A DNA stretch of 64,000 bases from Bilabrum cf. latius (GCA_965178125.1 OZ237746.1:310001-374000), one strand, 5' to 3'; positions 20,957 to 30,948 are shown, numbered from the stretch's first letter. Numbers and translations are program-made. Notes: generated from the sequence alone by a model not told the origin.

Positions 20957-22114
20957 TTATTTAGTCTTATTATTAAAATTATCCTTTAGAGTTTTTGATA
21001 TATTTTTAGCCGGCTCCGTTGTTATCTTCCATTGAATTAAATATTCATCTTGTCCCTCTTGATTCTTTCTTCTCTTTATTATTTTACCTATATCATTCTA
21101 ATATTTTCTTTTAGTAGCCTCATCAACATATGAATCTTTCCATTTAACCCTGTATGTATTATTTTTATTCTTTCTTATCAATTTTTCAATTATAAATATA
21201 TCTTGTGCTTTATTCTCGTATGGTTTAGATGCTAATAACAACTAATCTCTATTAAAGTATGTATAGGGTATGCCCTCAATTTTATATAATGGGGGGTTAT
21301 CTGGTTTTATTATTACTCTTTCAATTTTATAAGGCTTTACGCTATATTTAATATCTCCCGCCCTAAATGCTCCGGTTTCCTTTATCCCTTCTATACTTCT
21401 AGGATAATCTAATCCTATTCTTACCATTTCACCCTCATTTAATACATCACATACTTCACCCTAACATCTAGGCGGTATATATGGTAGATTCTCCCTTTTC
21501 TTATTCAACATTTCCTATCTTGTTTTATAACGCTCGTTTAATATCTCCCTCAATTTTGGTATTAAATGTCTCCAGTTCGTGATAGTTGTCCCCGTTCTTA
21601 TCTCCTATGAATTCAAATAATAAAATATAGCTCTCCCTATTTCCTCATTCAATCTCTCCACTAAAGCCATCTACGATTTACGCTTCACTCTTGAAAATAT
21701 ATGCTCTATCTTATTCTTCTTTAGATATTCTTTAAATAATTCATTATCAAATTCTCCCCCTTTATCTGTTCGTATCATTTTAGGTTTCATTAAATAATTT
21801 CTTTTATAGATTTTTTGAAAAGCTTTTATCACATCCTCCGCCCCTCTATCCTTTAACTCTTCAAAATCTAACGCTAACCCGCTCGTATCTATCACAACTA
21901 ATAAATATTTTGAATCGTTCTTGGTAGCGTAAGGGAGATACAATAAATCAGCCTATTGGATAAGCCCCTCTTTAGTAGGTTTATAATATTTAACATAATT
22001 CAATCCTTTCGGTTTCTTTATCGGCTTCATTAAATCGTTCGTGATAGACTTCGTATTAAATCCAAAACTTGACTCATTAATATCATTATCTTTTTTCTTT
22101 CCTCTCTTACTCAT
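20957..22114 (-). CDS. Retroviral-type integrase (second copy)
   Basis: This is a 385-residue frame from ATG 22114 (MSKRGKKKDNDINESSFGFN) to TAA 20957 with TAG as Gln. The catalytic D,D,E residues are in IQ-TAG-ADLLYLP, RTDKGGEFDN and MALVERLNEEIGRA. The TAG sits where related integrases usually have Gln before AD. The C-terminus has two chromodomain-like or SH3-like pieces (YRVKWKDSYVDEA and EYLIQWKITTEPA). It differs clearly from the integrase at 2433-3488. Having two integrases could mean two fused or nested elements. TATATATA abuts the ATG. Confidence 0.87.
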
Positions 22115-22154
22115 TATATATATTAATTGATTTTAATATTTATAAATTAATTAT

Positions 22155-22526
22155 TCACGAATTAAAAAGCCTATTAATAGCTTCATTTACTTTAATCTAT
22201 TCTTTAATTTTCCTTATCTCTTGATGAACGTCAATCAGCTTGTCCTTGTCTTTCTTTGTCAATCCAGTCATCCTTCCTTTTAATGCTTTTAAAGTTTTCA
22301 TATAAGGGGCTATAGCTTCTGCTTTCTTTTTGCTCACCTCTTTATATTCCACATTAAGAGCGGTTAATTTACTATTCACTTTATTTTTTAATTCTGTCTC
22401 TTTTATTTTTAGTTGCTTTAACTTTTGTTCTAATTCACGATTGGTCTTCTTAAAGTCTTCTACAATATCAAGAAATTCATTCTTTAACTTTGAGCGGGTA
22501 TTAATCACTTTTTGTAATTTATCCAT
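22155..22526 (-). CDS. Small coiled-coil viral protein
   Basis: This is a 123-residue frame from ATG 22526 to TGA 22155, including one in-frame TAG near the end. Heptad-like Leu/Ile spacing and many Lys/Glu residues (NRELEQKLKQLKIKETELKN) indicate an extended coiled coil. The function is unknown; it could be a fibre, scaffold or DNA-binding accessory. It lies 41 bp upstream of the integrase on the same strand and has TATATATA 1 nt before the ATG. Confidence 0.65.
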
Positions 22527-22598
22527 TTATATATAATTACTAGATATTTTTTTTATTTTTTTTAAACTATAGAATTTTATAAAACGGGTTTAATAAAT

Positions 22599-23059
22599 GA
22601 TGCCAGAGTGTACGCGCAACCTAGTCTCGTTAACAATCAGACATGGCAAGACCTGACAAAGCTGTGCCTGTGCGCGACCCTTGACCGGACTGACCGGGGC
22701 TGGGAAGAGCACGTGCACTACTCCGCCGAGGAGGAGGGGGTTGGGAGGGTGGGCAAAAATTACCCAATCTCCGCCCCTCTCCTGAACACAGAGAGGGTAT
22801 GCGCGTCATCGCAAGCAATCCGTTGGCTTGGTCGCACCTTCCCGGTCGCAACCGCCATCGGAACCCAACGAGACGTTCACGCGCTCCCACTCTGGCATCA
22901 ACACCGAACCCCATCCGGCGTTAGGATCATGATGCCAGAGTGTACGCGCAACCTAGTCTCGTTAACAATCAGACATGGCAAGACCTGACAAAGCTGTGCC
23001 TGTGCGCGACCCTTGACCGGACTGACCGGGGCTGGGAAGAGCACGTGCACTACTCCGCC
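22599..23059. repeat. A1-B1-A2 block of the miniature element
   Basis: The A blocks begin gatgccagagtgtacgcgca. The B block begins gcaaaaattacccaatctcc and ends ttaggatcat. The B1/A2 junction at 22930/22931 marks the joined ends of a circular form. The remaining B copy is at 23523-23700. Confidence 0.88.
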
Positions 23060-23099
23060 AAATCTTACCGCCATGTCTTGTACGCTGCGGCTGTGTGGC

Positions 23100-23684
23100 T
23101 CACTCCAAGTTCAGCCGCAGCGCGCTGGCCAGCACCCACACTGGCCTGTTCAAATCGAGGCTCCTGCCGCCGAGCTCCAGAGGAGGCAAACCTTCCCTGA
23201 CGCTCCGCAAGTACACCTCGCATGCAGATGCCGACTTCCATCTGCCAAATCGCCTAATGACCTCGAAGGCGACCCCAGCACGGTCCAAACACATCACTGC
23301 CGCGATGCGGATGGAATGTCCGTGCACCGCTCCTGCAACTTCTCGTGAGCAGAAGCTGCGGAGCGCCCGTACTACCTGCGCCTTGACGATCGGCTTCGTG
23401 TTCGCCACGAAGACTGGCCCTGACGTGGGGCAGCTGAGCGCCAGCTACCGGGCGTAGTCTTCGTCTGCGCCTGCAGTTGGGGCGTGGCTCGCTGCTGCCC
23501 ACGCCACGAAGGCTCGCACGCCGCAAAAATTACCCAATCTCCGCCCCTCTCCTGAACACAGAGAGGGTATGCGCGTCATCGCAAGCAATCCGTTGGCTTG
23601 GTCGCACCTTCCCGGTCGCAACCGCCATCGGAACCCAACGAGACGTTCACGCGCTCCCACTCTGGCATCAACACCGAACCCCAT
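23100..23684 (-). pseudogene. Tyrosine recombinase C-terminal fragment
   Basis: With TAG at 23445 read as Gln, one frame runs from within the B2 repeat to TGA 23100. The H-x-x-R box is GHSIRIAAVMCL, followed by GRWKSASACEVYLRS with the nucleophile Tyr. The N-terminal core-binding domain and first catalytic Arg region are absent or unrecognisable, so it should be inactive. The first part of the frame is repeat sequence and probably not protein. Confidence 0.75.
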
Positions 23685-23729
23685 CCGGCGTTAGGATCAT
23701 TAAAATAAAATATTGGGCTACATTATAAT

Positions 23730-24146
23730 ATGTTCGTTAAGTTCCTGTTATCAAGTGTCAACGTTAAAAAGGTATTCCAGAATAAAAGCATCTCCACTTT
23801 TATGTCAATCGTATATATTTATGTTGAGAAGCACAAACCATCAATGTTAAAGCATTTTCAACTTGATGACCTTCGTGTCCCTCCAGATTGTAATGAACGA
23901 CTTAAAAAAAGAGTATTAAGTGAATTTGAAGAAATTGATTATATATCATATTTCGTTCAACCATTTAGAATAATACACAAGCTAAATGAAGAAAATGTTG
24001 AATGCCTAAGTGAAGACTTAAATGATACCGTAGCCATAGATTTATTGGTTAAAAAAGAGAAGGAAGCCATTGAGAAATCAATAAAGAAATAGAAGGATGA
24101 CATCATCAAAAAGGCTATAGATGACTTTATCTTACCCAAGGATTAA
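23730..24146 (+). CDS. Unknown viral protein
   Basis: This is a 138-residue frame from ATG 23730 to TAA 24144-24146, with one TAG (24090) read as Gln. It has a hydrophobic N-terminal segment (FVKFLLSSVNV and FMSIVYIYVEK) and a Lys/Glu-rich C-terminus (KKEKEAIEKSIKK). TATAAT precedes the ATG directly. It is convergent with the next gene, with 47 bp between stops. No family recognised. Confidence 0.6.
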
Positions 24147-24193
24147 ACTATATATTAATAATAATAATAATAGTATTATTAAAATTCAAAAAT

Positions 24194-24541
24194 TTATTCT
24201 AAAAACTCAATATCAAACCATTCATTTGAATCATCATATTCTTCAGCATACATCAACGATAATTCTATATACTCTTCTAATTCACTATTAGTAAGGTTAT
24301 CAATTTCTTCTTCTTTCAATAGTTTGAAATCGGTTCCGTTGTCATCATTAAAACTTTCAACTTGACCTTCTGCTTCCTTTTTATATTCTTCTTTCCAATT
24401 ATCACTCCATACAACTCTCTTCGCTTGGTCTTTTAAAGTGTCAGTATAAAGCTTTTGTGCTTCTTCCTTATTATTAAACTTTTTAACCCAGTGTGTATGA
24501 TAACATTCACTACCCCACGCTAATGATACAATATAAACCAT
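24194..24541 (-). CDS. Small acidic viral protein
   Basis: This is a 115-residue frame from ATG 24541 to TAA 24194 without in-frame TAG. It begins MVYIVSLAWGSECYHTHWVK, and the rest is acidic (EEEIDNLTNSELEEYIELSL). No family recognised. It lies immediately downstream of the BspA-like repeat genes on the same strand. Confidence 0.6.
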   Translation of the reverse strand: MVYIVSLAWGSECYHTHWVKKFNNKEEAQKLYTDTLKDQAKRVVWSDNWKEEYKKEAEGQVESFNDDNGTDFKLLKEEEIDNLTNSELEEYIELSLMYAEEYDDSNEWFDIEFLE

Positions 24542-24582
24542 ATCTATAATAATTAAAAATAAAATAATTATTATAATAAAAC

Positions 24583-25380
24583 TTAATTAAAATTATCCTC
24601 TATCTCGTCTCGCTCCTCGTTATCCAATACCCAATCTAATCTTGAAGGGTGCCACGCTCTAGAAATTAATTCTTCTTTGATTTTTTTAGTTTGTTCAATT
24701 GTTTCATCTTTCCGCTCTTCTAATGATGGGATTAATGTCGTGGAATAATCAATTCGTTCATCCTTAATTCCATTCTCCAAATGATTAAAACTAAAACAAT
24801 TAGAAAACATACATTCCATATCTACAACATTTGAAACATCCCAGTTATTTAAAGGTTGATTTAGTGAATGGCAATCATAAAACATTCCGCACATATCTTT
24901 AACATTTGAAACGTTCCAATTATTCAATGGTTGGTTAAATGAATGGCAATCATTAAACATTTCACTCATATCTTCAACATTTGAAACATTCCAATTATTC
25001 AATGGTTGGTTAAACGAATGACACTCATTAAACATACCGCCCATATCTTCAACATTTGAAACATCCCAGTTATTTAAAGGTTGATTAAACGAATGACACC
25101 CATAAAACATATCGGTCATATCTTTAACATTTGAAACATCCCATGAATTTATTGGTGATTCAATTATCATATTATCAAATAGGTTTAACATATTCGTAAT
25201 AAATGTTGTTACTAATAATTCAGGTTTCAAAAACTACAATGCGTGAAGAAGAAAATCTGTATCTTTAGCTACGTAATATGTTTTACCTTCAAATTTCACA
25301 ATATAATTATCTTTTCTAAAATAATATTCTTTTGGTTTTGTAGCTTTCAAGGTTCCATTTTCCCATTTTAAAACTTCCAT
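24583..25380 (-). CDS. BspA-like (DUF285) repeat protein, copy 1
   Basis: This is a 265-residue frame from ATG 25380 to TAA 24583 with one in-frame TAG. After a 60-residue N-terminal domain (EVLKWENGTLKATKPKEYYF) there are about five 25-residue repeats of the type CHSFNQPLNNWDVSNVEDM. These match BspA-like leucine-rich or DUF285 repeats, known from surface proteins of bacteria, trichomonads and some large viruses. A conserved tail (AWHPSRLDWVLDNEERDE) ends the protein. No signal peptide is visible. It is paralogous to the neighbouring gene at 25470-26492. A role in host attachment or protein binding is inferred from the family. Confidence 0.8.
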
Positions 25381-25469
25381 TCTGTATATACCTATAATAA
25401 ATATATTATTTAAGCCTTTTTAAACTCACACTATAATATTAAATAATCATTAATATTATTAAAATTCTA

Positions 25470-26492
25470 TTAATTAAAATTATCCTCTATCTCGTCTCGC
25501 TCCTCGTTATCCAATACCCAATCTAATCTTGAAGGGTGCCACGCTTTAGCAATTAATTCCTCTCTATATTTCTTTGTTTTTTTAATGGTTTTATGTTTTC
25601 GTCTTTCTAACAACGGTATCAATGTTGTAGAATAATCAATTCTTATACCCTTAATACCGTTCTCTAAATGATTGAAACTTTCACAATCTTTTAACATCTA
25701 AAACTTACTCTAGACATTGGAAACATCCCAATTATCCAATGGTTGATTGAAGTTCTAACATCCATTAAACATAGAGGATATATATTCAACGTTAGAAACA
25801 TCCCAATTACCCAATGGTTGATTGAATCTTGAACAAGAACCAAACATACCACTCATATCCCTAACATTACTAACATTCCAATCGTTCAATGATTGATTGA
25901 ATTTAGAACAAAAATGGAACATAGAGGACATATTTTCAACGTTAGAAACATCCCAATTATCCAATGGTTGATTGAAGTTCCAACATCCATTAAACATAGA
26001 GGACATATTTTCAACCTTAGAAACATCCCAATTATCCAATGGTTGATTGAATCTTGAACAAGAACCAAACATACCACTCATATCCCTAACATTACTAACA
26101 TTCCAATCGTTCAATGATTGATTGAATTTAGAACAAAAATAGAACATAGACGACATTTTTTCAACCTTAGAAACATCCCAATTGCTCAATGGTTGATTAA
26201 AGCTTCTACAACTTTGAAACATTAAACTCATATCCTTAACATTTGAAACATCCCAAGTATTCAAAGGTTCATTAAATTTATCCTATCCATTGAATACTTC
26301 ACTCATATCTGTTATGAATGTTGTTATTATTTCATAAGGTTTATAGTCCTTCAAAAACCATCTTATATAATCTTTATCCATTGCTATATGATAGGTTTTC
26401 CCTTCAAAATTAACCTAAAATCCATTTCGTTCATAATATTCTTTTGGTTGTGTAGCTTTCAAGGTTCCATTTTCCCATTTTAATAATTCCAT
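25470..26492 (-). CDS. BspA-like (DUF285) repeat protein, copy 2
   Basis: This is a 340-residue frame from ATG 26492 to TAA 25470 with several TAG codons read as Gln. It has the same N-terminal domain (ELLKWENGTLKATQPKEYYE) and C-terminal tail (AWHPSRLDWVLDNEERDE) as copy 1, but about nine repeats such as CSRFNQPLDNWDVSKVENM. Two internal blocks are near-identical at the nucleotide level, showing recent repeat expansion. The upstream sequences of both copies are alike (tgtatatacctataataaat), so promoter and gene were duplicated together. Confidence 0.8.
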
Positions 26493-26653
26493 TCTGTATA
26501 TACCTATAATAAATATATTTTTTAAGTCAATTTAAACGCTCTATAACAATTTAAAAATAAAAGCGCGTTTGTTCCATTTGTGAAGGTATAAGCGAGGATA
26601 AGGGGGTATAATGAAGGTAGTTTAGAAGGTTGAATAATGGAGTCCCATAAAGT

Positions 26654-26786
26654 GATGGAACTTTTGGCTAGAAAATGGCTAGAGTCCCATAACACCTTCA
26701 CAAGAGGGCTACATCCACGTTTTGATTAGAACTTACATATACTAATACGCATTTTATGGATATGGTCATCGTATAGAGTTTTATAT
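26654..26786. repeat. Direct repeat of about 130 bp, copy 2
   Basis: This is homologous to 6111-6242 in the same orientation, sharing gatggaactttt, accttcacaagagg, ctacatccacgttttg and catcgtat blocks. It lies close to the right end of the viral part. It could be an origin, a recombination site or an element end. Confidence 0.7.
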
Positions 26787-26857
26787 TAAATTGATTTTAT
26801 ATAATTAGAAGGATAAAGCAGTTATATGAAGTAGCAGTATGAAGAGTATCACCTTGA

Positions 26858-26974
26858 CTTTTGGAGCGACTAGCTCCAAAAGGAGTGGAACGGACTGAAG
26901 AGCTTTAGCTCTGACGGACTGGAACTATTGATGATGTTAATCATCCTTAACCGAAGGGAATAAATTTATTTATT
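26858..26974. other. Cluster of four perfect hairpins near the viral right end
   Basis: Four consecutive stem-loops lie in 117 bp. The first is 26858-26882, a 10-bp stem cttttggagc/gctccaaaag. The second is 26899-26912, a 6-bp stem agagct/agctct. The third is 26930-26945, a 6-bp stem gatgat/atcatc. The fourth is 26959-26974, a 6-bp stem aataaa/tttatt. No coding frame covers them. Structured RNA, a terminator array or a terminal replication structure are possible. Confidence 0.7.
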
Positions 26975-26994
26975 ACCGTAGCGGGGGGGATTAC

Positions 26995-27021
26995 GGATTC
27001 GCGGTTTCCTACAGGTATCTT
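26995..27021 (-). promoter_or_regulatory. Host upstream motif, orphan copy at the virus/host border
   Basis: The sequence ggattcgcggtttcctacag matches the motif found upstream of four Armadillo-repeat genes (31193, 44142, 51951, 62764). Here the sequence to its left is viral and no host gene lies within reach on the minus strand. Composition changes from AT-rich to mixed at about 26,990, so this copy also marks the junction. Confidence 0.65.
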
Positions 27022-27390
27022 CTCGACAAAATTGTTCAATGACAGAATATATAATTAAAGGTTATAAAGGTATGTGCAGACATCTGTTGGCGATGATTTC
27101 AGTGACCGGACCTGTAGATTTTACAACTGGGCCACGGGTGAACTGCCAGGCCGGCAGGGCCAAGCACTTCGCGGAAGCTGCTATTTGGTGGGCATACTAT
27201 CGTTTCATGTGTAACATTGCATTCAAGCAAAAGTGGTAGCAACACCGTGCAAAGACAATGTCAGAACTTGACCAATGCACTCCAGTGCCGGCTGCCCAGG
27301 GTCACTGGCGGCTGCGCGCCGCAGTGACGGCCTTGAGTACCTGAGTAAAACCCCAGCTGTCAGGTCACTGCGTCCCACCGACTCGGCGAA

Positions 27391-30300
27391 TCACCCGAAC
27401 ATAGCAAATTCCACACCAATGGTAATTTCGTCAGTAGTTGAGTTCCCCGATCCGTACAACCCGATGATATGCTTGATGAGTGCGGCATCCATCACCGGAT
27501 CAGGTGCCGATGGGCTTCCCAGCACCTTCAGCATGTCGGGCAAGACACCGGTCTGCGCCATTGCTCTTTGCACGGGCTCTGGCCCCAGCAGGATGTGCTT
27601 CAGTGTCCCAGCAGCGATCATTTTCACGTGATCGCTTCTTGTGCGCATCAAGCGAGCAAGGGGCGGAATGGCAGCGGCAGCCGCTACCTGACACACATCA
27701 TGGGCCCCGCGAGTGATGTCGTACAGAGCGCAAAGCGCTTGCTCCAGCTTGAACGTATCAGGAGAGCCCAGGTGGGGCATGAGTTGTTTGACTGTGCGCG
27801 CCCTGACAACGGACATCTTGCACGTCAGGCTGCCTGCAGCCAGGTTCCGAATGGTTGCGATGGCGCCCATGTCCCTGCCTTCATCTGGTACGCCGAGACA
27901 CTGCACGATCGCAGGGAGTACGCCAGAACGAGCGATTTCCTCTTTGACGCTGTTGTCGCCGTGCTGCGTCGCGTTCATCAAGATGAAAATGTGGTTGCGG
28001 AGCGCACTCGTCCCCTAGGCCCTGAGCTGATCGACGACGACTGGAAGCACGCCTGCTGCCATGATGGCACGGAAGCACCGAATACCGCCTGCCGACAAAT
28101 TGGACATCGCCTTGAACGCATTAACATACGCTGCTGGCTGCACCGTCGGCTTGCTCATGCGTTCCAGAAGCATTGGAAGGGCACCGGCCTCCACGATGGC
28201 CATCTTGAGCTGGTTGCCCTCCGGGCCCGGCAGCATGTGGCCAGCCACATTCATCAGGGCACTGGCAGCGTACTCCGCAGTGCGGCCATGCTTCGAAGGC
28301 AGCAGCGATGCCAGGCCGGGAATCGCACCAGAGCGCATCACCGCCAGCTTGCTCTCTAGAGACGCATGCGCTATGTTGGCGATGGCCCAAGCAGCCGGCT
28401 CTGCCTGCTCGATCTCTTCGTGGCACACCATGCGGGTCAGCTCGGGGACGGCACCGGACTCGATGACTGCATGCGTCAGGGGAATGCTCCCAAGGCAGCC
28501 GTCTGCCAACACGCGAGCGGCGTTCATGGCAGCATGGCCGTGGTTGGACTTGAGCAGCCTCACAATGCAAGGCAGCAGGCCCCCTTTCATGATGATCGGT
28601 TGGTGTTCCCTGGAATTCACCAGCATGTGGTGCAGGGTGCTCGCAGCTTCGAATGCCTCCGATTCGCTGGGCGAGTCCAGCAGCGTGATGATGCCGGGCA
28701 GCGCCCCGCAATCCAGGGCTGGTCCAACCCTGTTCGGCTTGTTTGCGGACAGCGCCTGGATGGCAATGAGGGCGTTCTCCGATACAGCCGTGTTGCACGG
28801 GGTCAGCAGTTTGACCAGCGCCGGCAGTGCGCCTGCATCCACGACAGCCTGCCGGTGCGCTGCACTGTCTGGCTTGACACACAAGTTCCTGATAGCCCCA
28901 CAGGCTCTCTGTTGCATCATTGGTTCAGTGGAACTCAGTAGTTTGATCAGCTCTGGTACTGCGCCAGTCTCCACCACGGAATCACGCATTCGTGTGCTTG
29001 CTGCTGTGTACAGCAGCAGAATGAACAGCGCCATCTGCTGCACGGCCTTCGAGTCCTCATCGGTGGCGGGTGCCCTCACTACCGCGAGAAGAGCAGGAGC
29101 GGTGGTTCCCTTGGCAAGCACTCCCAAGAGGTGCGCTGAGGGGCTCTTCCTGATTGTGTCCAGCACCCGCACTCCGTGCCTGCCTTCCTCTTGCACTGCC
29201 TCACCCGGCATTCCAGCGAGGGCAGGGAGAACGTCAGAGTCGTTGATTGCTCGCTTCGCTTCATCAGGCCCGGCAGGGACGCAAGACAGGCAGGACAGAC
29301 CTGAGCAGCGAAGCTCGACGCTCTTAGAGCGCAGCATGGCCATGAGCGCCGGCATACCCCCCGCCTCGAGCGTTGGCATCACTGCTTCCTCATGCTCAAG
29401 CAGCCCACGCAGCGCAGTTCCAGCACTCGCGGCGCGTGACTCGTGCTTGGACTGGATCTGGTGGACCAGAGTTGGGATGGCACCTGCGTCGATCAGCTGC
29501 AGTGCGAATGCTTGAGATCGAATGGAAATTGATGAGCAGGCGTTGAATGCAGCACTGGCCAGGCTCTCGTCCTTGGATCCAAGCGTCCGTGCCATCCATG
29601 GGGCCAGGTCGCCTGCCTCGATGGGTGGCATTGCGTGCTCGCTCTCAACCTCTGCGATGAGTGCCAGTGACTCCATGGCCCAGGCAGCAAGAGCCGCGCT
29701 CTCAGAGAGAAGGACAGCTGTGAGCTCTTTCACGGTTCCAGGGAGAACCGCAGGAATGTCAGACTCCGTTGCTGGTTCAGTTGGTGTCCGAATTACGGGC
29801 CGCAGCAGCGCGCAAGCACGACGGACACTTATGGGAGGGTCTGGGCCTTCAGCCAGTAGTGCCGCAACGAGAGCGCGGTACCGAATCAGGTTGCCAGTTG
29901 TCTCATCTGAATCCAGTGCGATGGCTTTGCCAAGTGACTGGGCTTGCCCGTTGAGAGGATCGTCAGACCCAGCCGCACCCTGCACGCTGCTTGCCCTAGT
30001 TGAAGCACGATGCGCTGAGCTGGCGGGCTGCACTGCCATTTGCTCATCTCCATAAGCGCGGCATGAATCTGCAGCTTGGTCCGCGACATCCCCCGCGCCG
30101 CTGCTCTCGTGGGCCCCCAGGAGCTGACCGAGCACTCTGGCGAGAGCGAGCCGAGCAGCAGCTTCAAGCGAGAGCTTTGCAGGACCCGTTCTGGGCGGTA
30201 CAAGCTTTGGATGGGTTGTCGTTTGAAGAAGGGTGGTACTGCACTTAGGCGTTAACAGTACAGCCCTCCCGGCTCCGCCCTCGCCACTGCCTTCGTTCTC

Positions 30301-30948
30301 CTCCGTCTTCCACATGACGTGGTCCAGGCTCAGCCCGCTGAGATCCACCCCGTGCTGCATCAGGTGGTGCGCGCCCTCCGCGATGTCGCTGGCGATCTGC
30401 ACCAATTGGATGGTCGGAACGCGGTCAAGAGCTTGCTTGATGTTCTCCAGATGCTGCCTCAGGGTGCACTCGATCCGCTCGGTCACGACCACCCTGGCCC
30501 TCGCAGGGATCGAGGCCTCGTCCTGTGCTGCACCGGATGCGGCTCCCTTGGAGCTAGTGGACAAATTGAGGTACTTGATCATTGCCACTGGCAGGTAAGA
30601 CTGCGCCCACTCAGGGATTCCTGTCACCTGGTCGAACAGAACGCCGGCCACGTTTGGGTGCTCGGGAACTTGCCTTGAATCACCGCTAGACTCGGCTACT
30701 GCTTTGGCCTCCGCTGCGTCAGATTTCTCTCGATTGATTGTATAAATTCCAATCATGACTGGCCGAATGATCGTCTTTGGTGGTCCAGTCGAGCTGCTCG
30801 CTGGACTGTCGATGCCCACATTGCAATTCAGCAGCACAGCTCCATCGGCTGTGGATAGCACTGTGCACAACGGGTGCGCCCGCTCTGGCTTCTGCAATGA
30901 TGTAGTGCGGTCCATAAATACCTAAAATTCAGCTCTGGATTGCACCAT
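27391..30948 (-). CDS. Armadillo-repeat protein 1
   Basis: This is one 1,185-residue frame from ATG 30948 to TGA 27391. TAG at about 30926 and at 28015 is read as Gln; the second lies in DQLRA-TAG-GTSA, where paralogues have QLKAQGT. The ATG at 30948 is chosen over the one at 30915 because the context gcagATGG is shared with paralogues. The N-terminal 250 residues form a domain shared by all five paralogues (PNVAGVLFDQVTGIPEW and DIAEGAHHLMQHGVDLSGL). From about residue 400, tandem 40-residue Armadillo-like repeats follow (ESGAVPELTRMV and EAGALPMLLERM). Such folds bind proteins; the partner is unknown. No signal peptide or membrane segment. Confidence 0.88.
30315..30550 (-). repeat. Near-identical tract shared by Armadillo genes 1 and 2
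   Basis: About 235 bp of the N-terminal domain is almost identical to 43260-43497 in Armadillo gene 2, while flanking coding sequence has diverged strongly. Shorter versions of the same tract (about 75 bp) occur in genes 3 (51092-51168) and 4 (55805-55880). The pattern looks like gene conversion. Confidence 0.75.

Larger units (their letters stand above)
22599..23700 (-). mobile_element. Miniature tyrosine-recombinase element with split direct repeats
   Basis: This 1,102-bp GC-rich insert lies in AT-rich viral DNA. Blocks are A1 22599-22727, a 25-bp spacer, B1 22753-22930, A2 22931-23059, a 463-bp interior, and B2 23523-23700. A copies are 129 bp and B copies 178 bp. The layout is the same as in the 8.8-kb element but the sequence is different, so it derives from a separate family. 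The interior carries only the C-terminal part of a tyrosine recombinase. It is probably a deletion derivative mobilised by a full-length relative elsewhere. It lies between two viral genes and breaks no recognisable frame. Confidence 0.85.

Noticed and set aside
23477-23728. Small plus-strand frames in the miniature element
   Set aside because: They repeat in each B block and run antisense to the recognisable recombinase fragment.
26858-26974. tRNA or hammerhead ribozyme in the hairpin cluster
   Set aside because: No T-loop GGTTCGA-type sequence or cloverleaf spacing is present, and the hammerhead core CTGATGA...GAAA is not formed. It is left as unassigned structure.
27039-27239. 66-codon plus-strand frame at the host border
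   Set aside because: Too short, no homology, and it lies in the region that parallels the upstream spacers of the other Armadillo genes.
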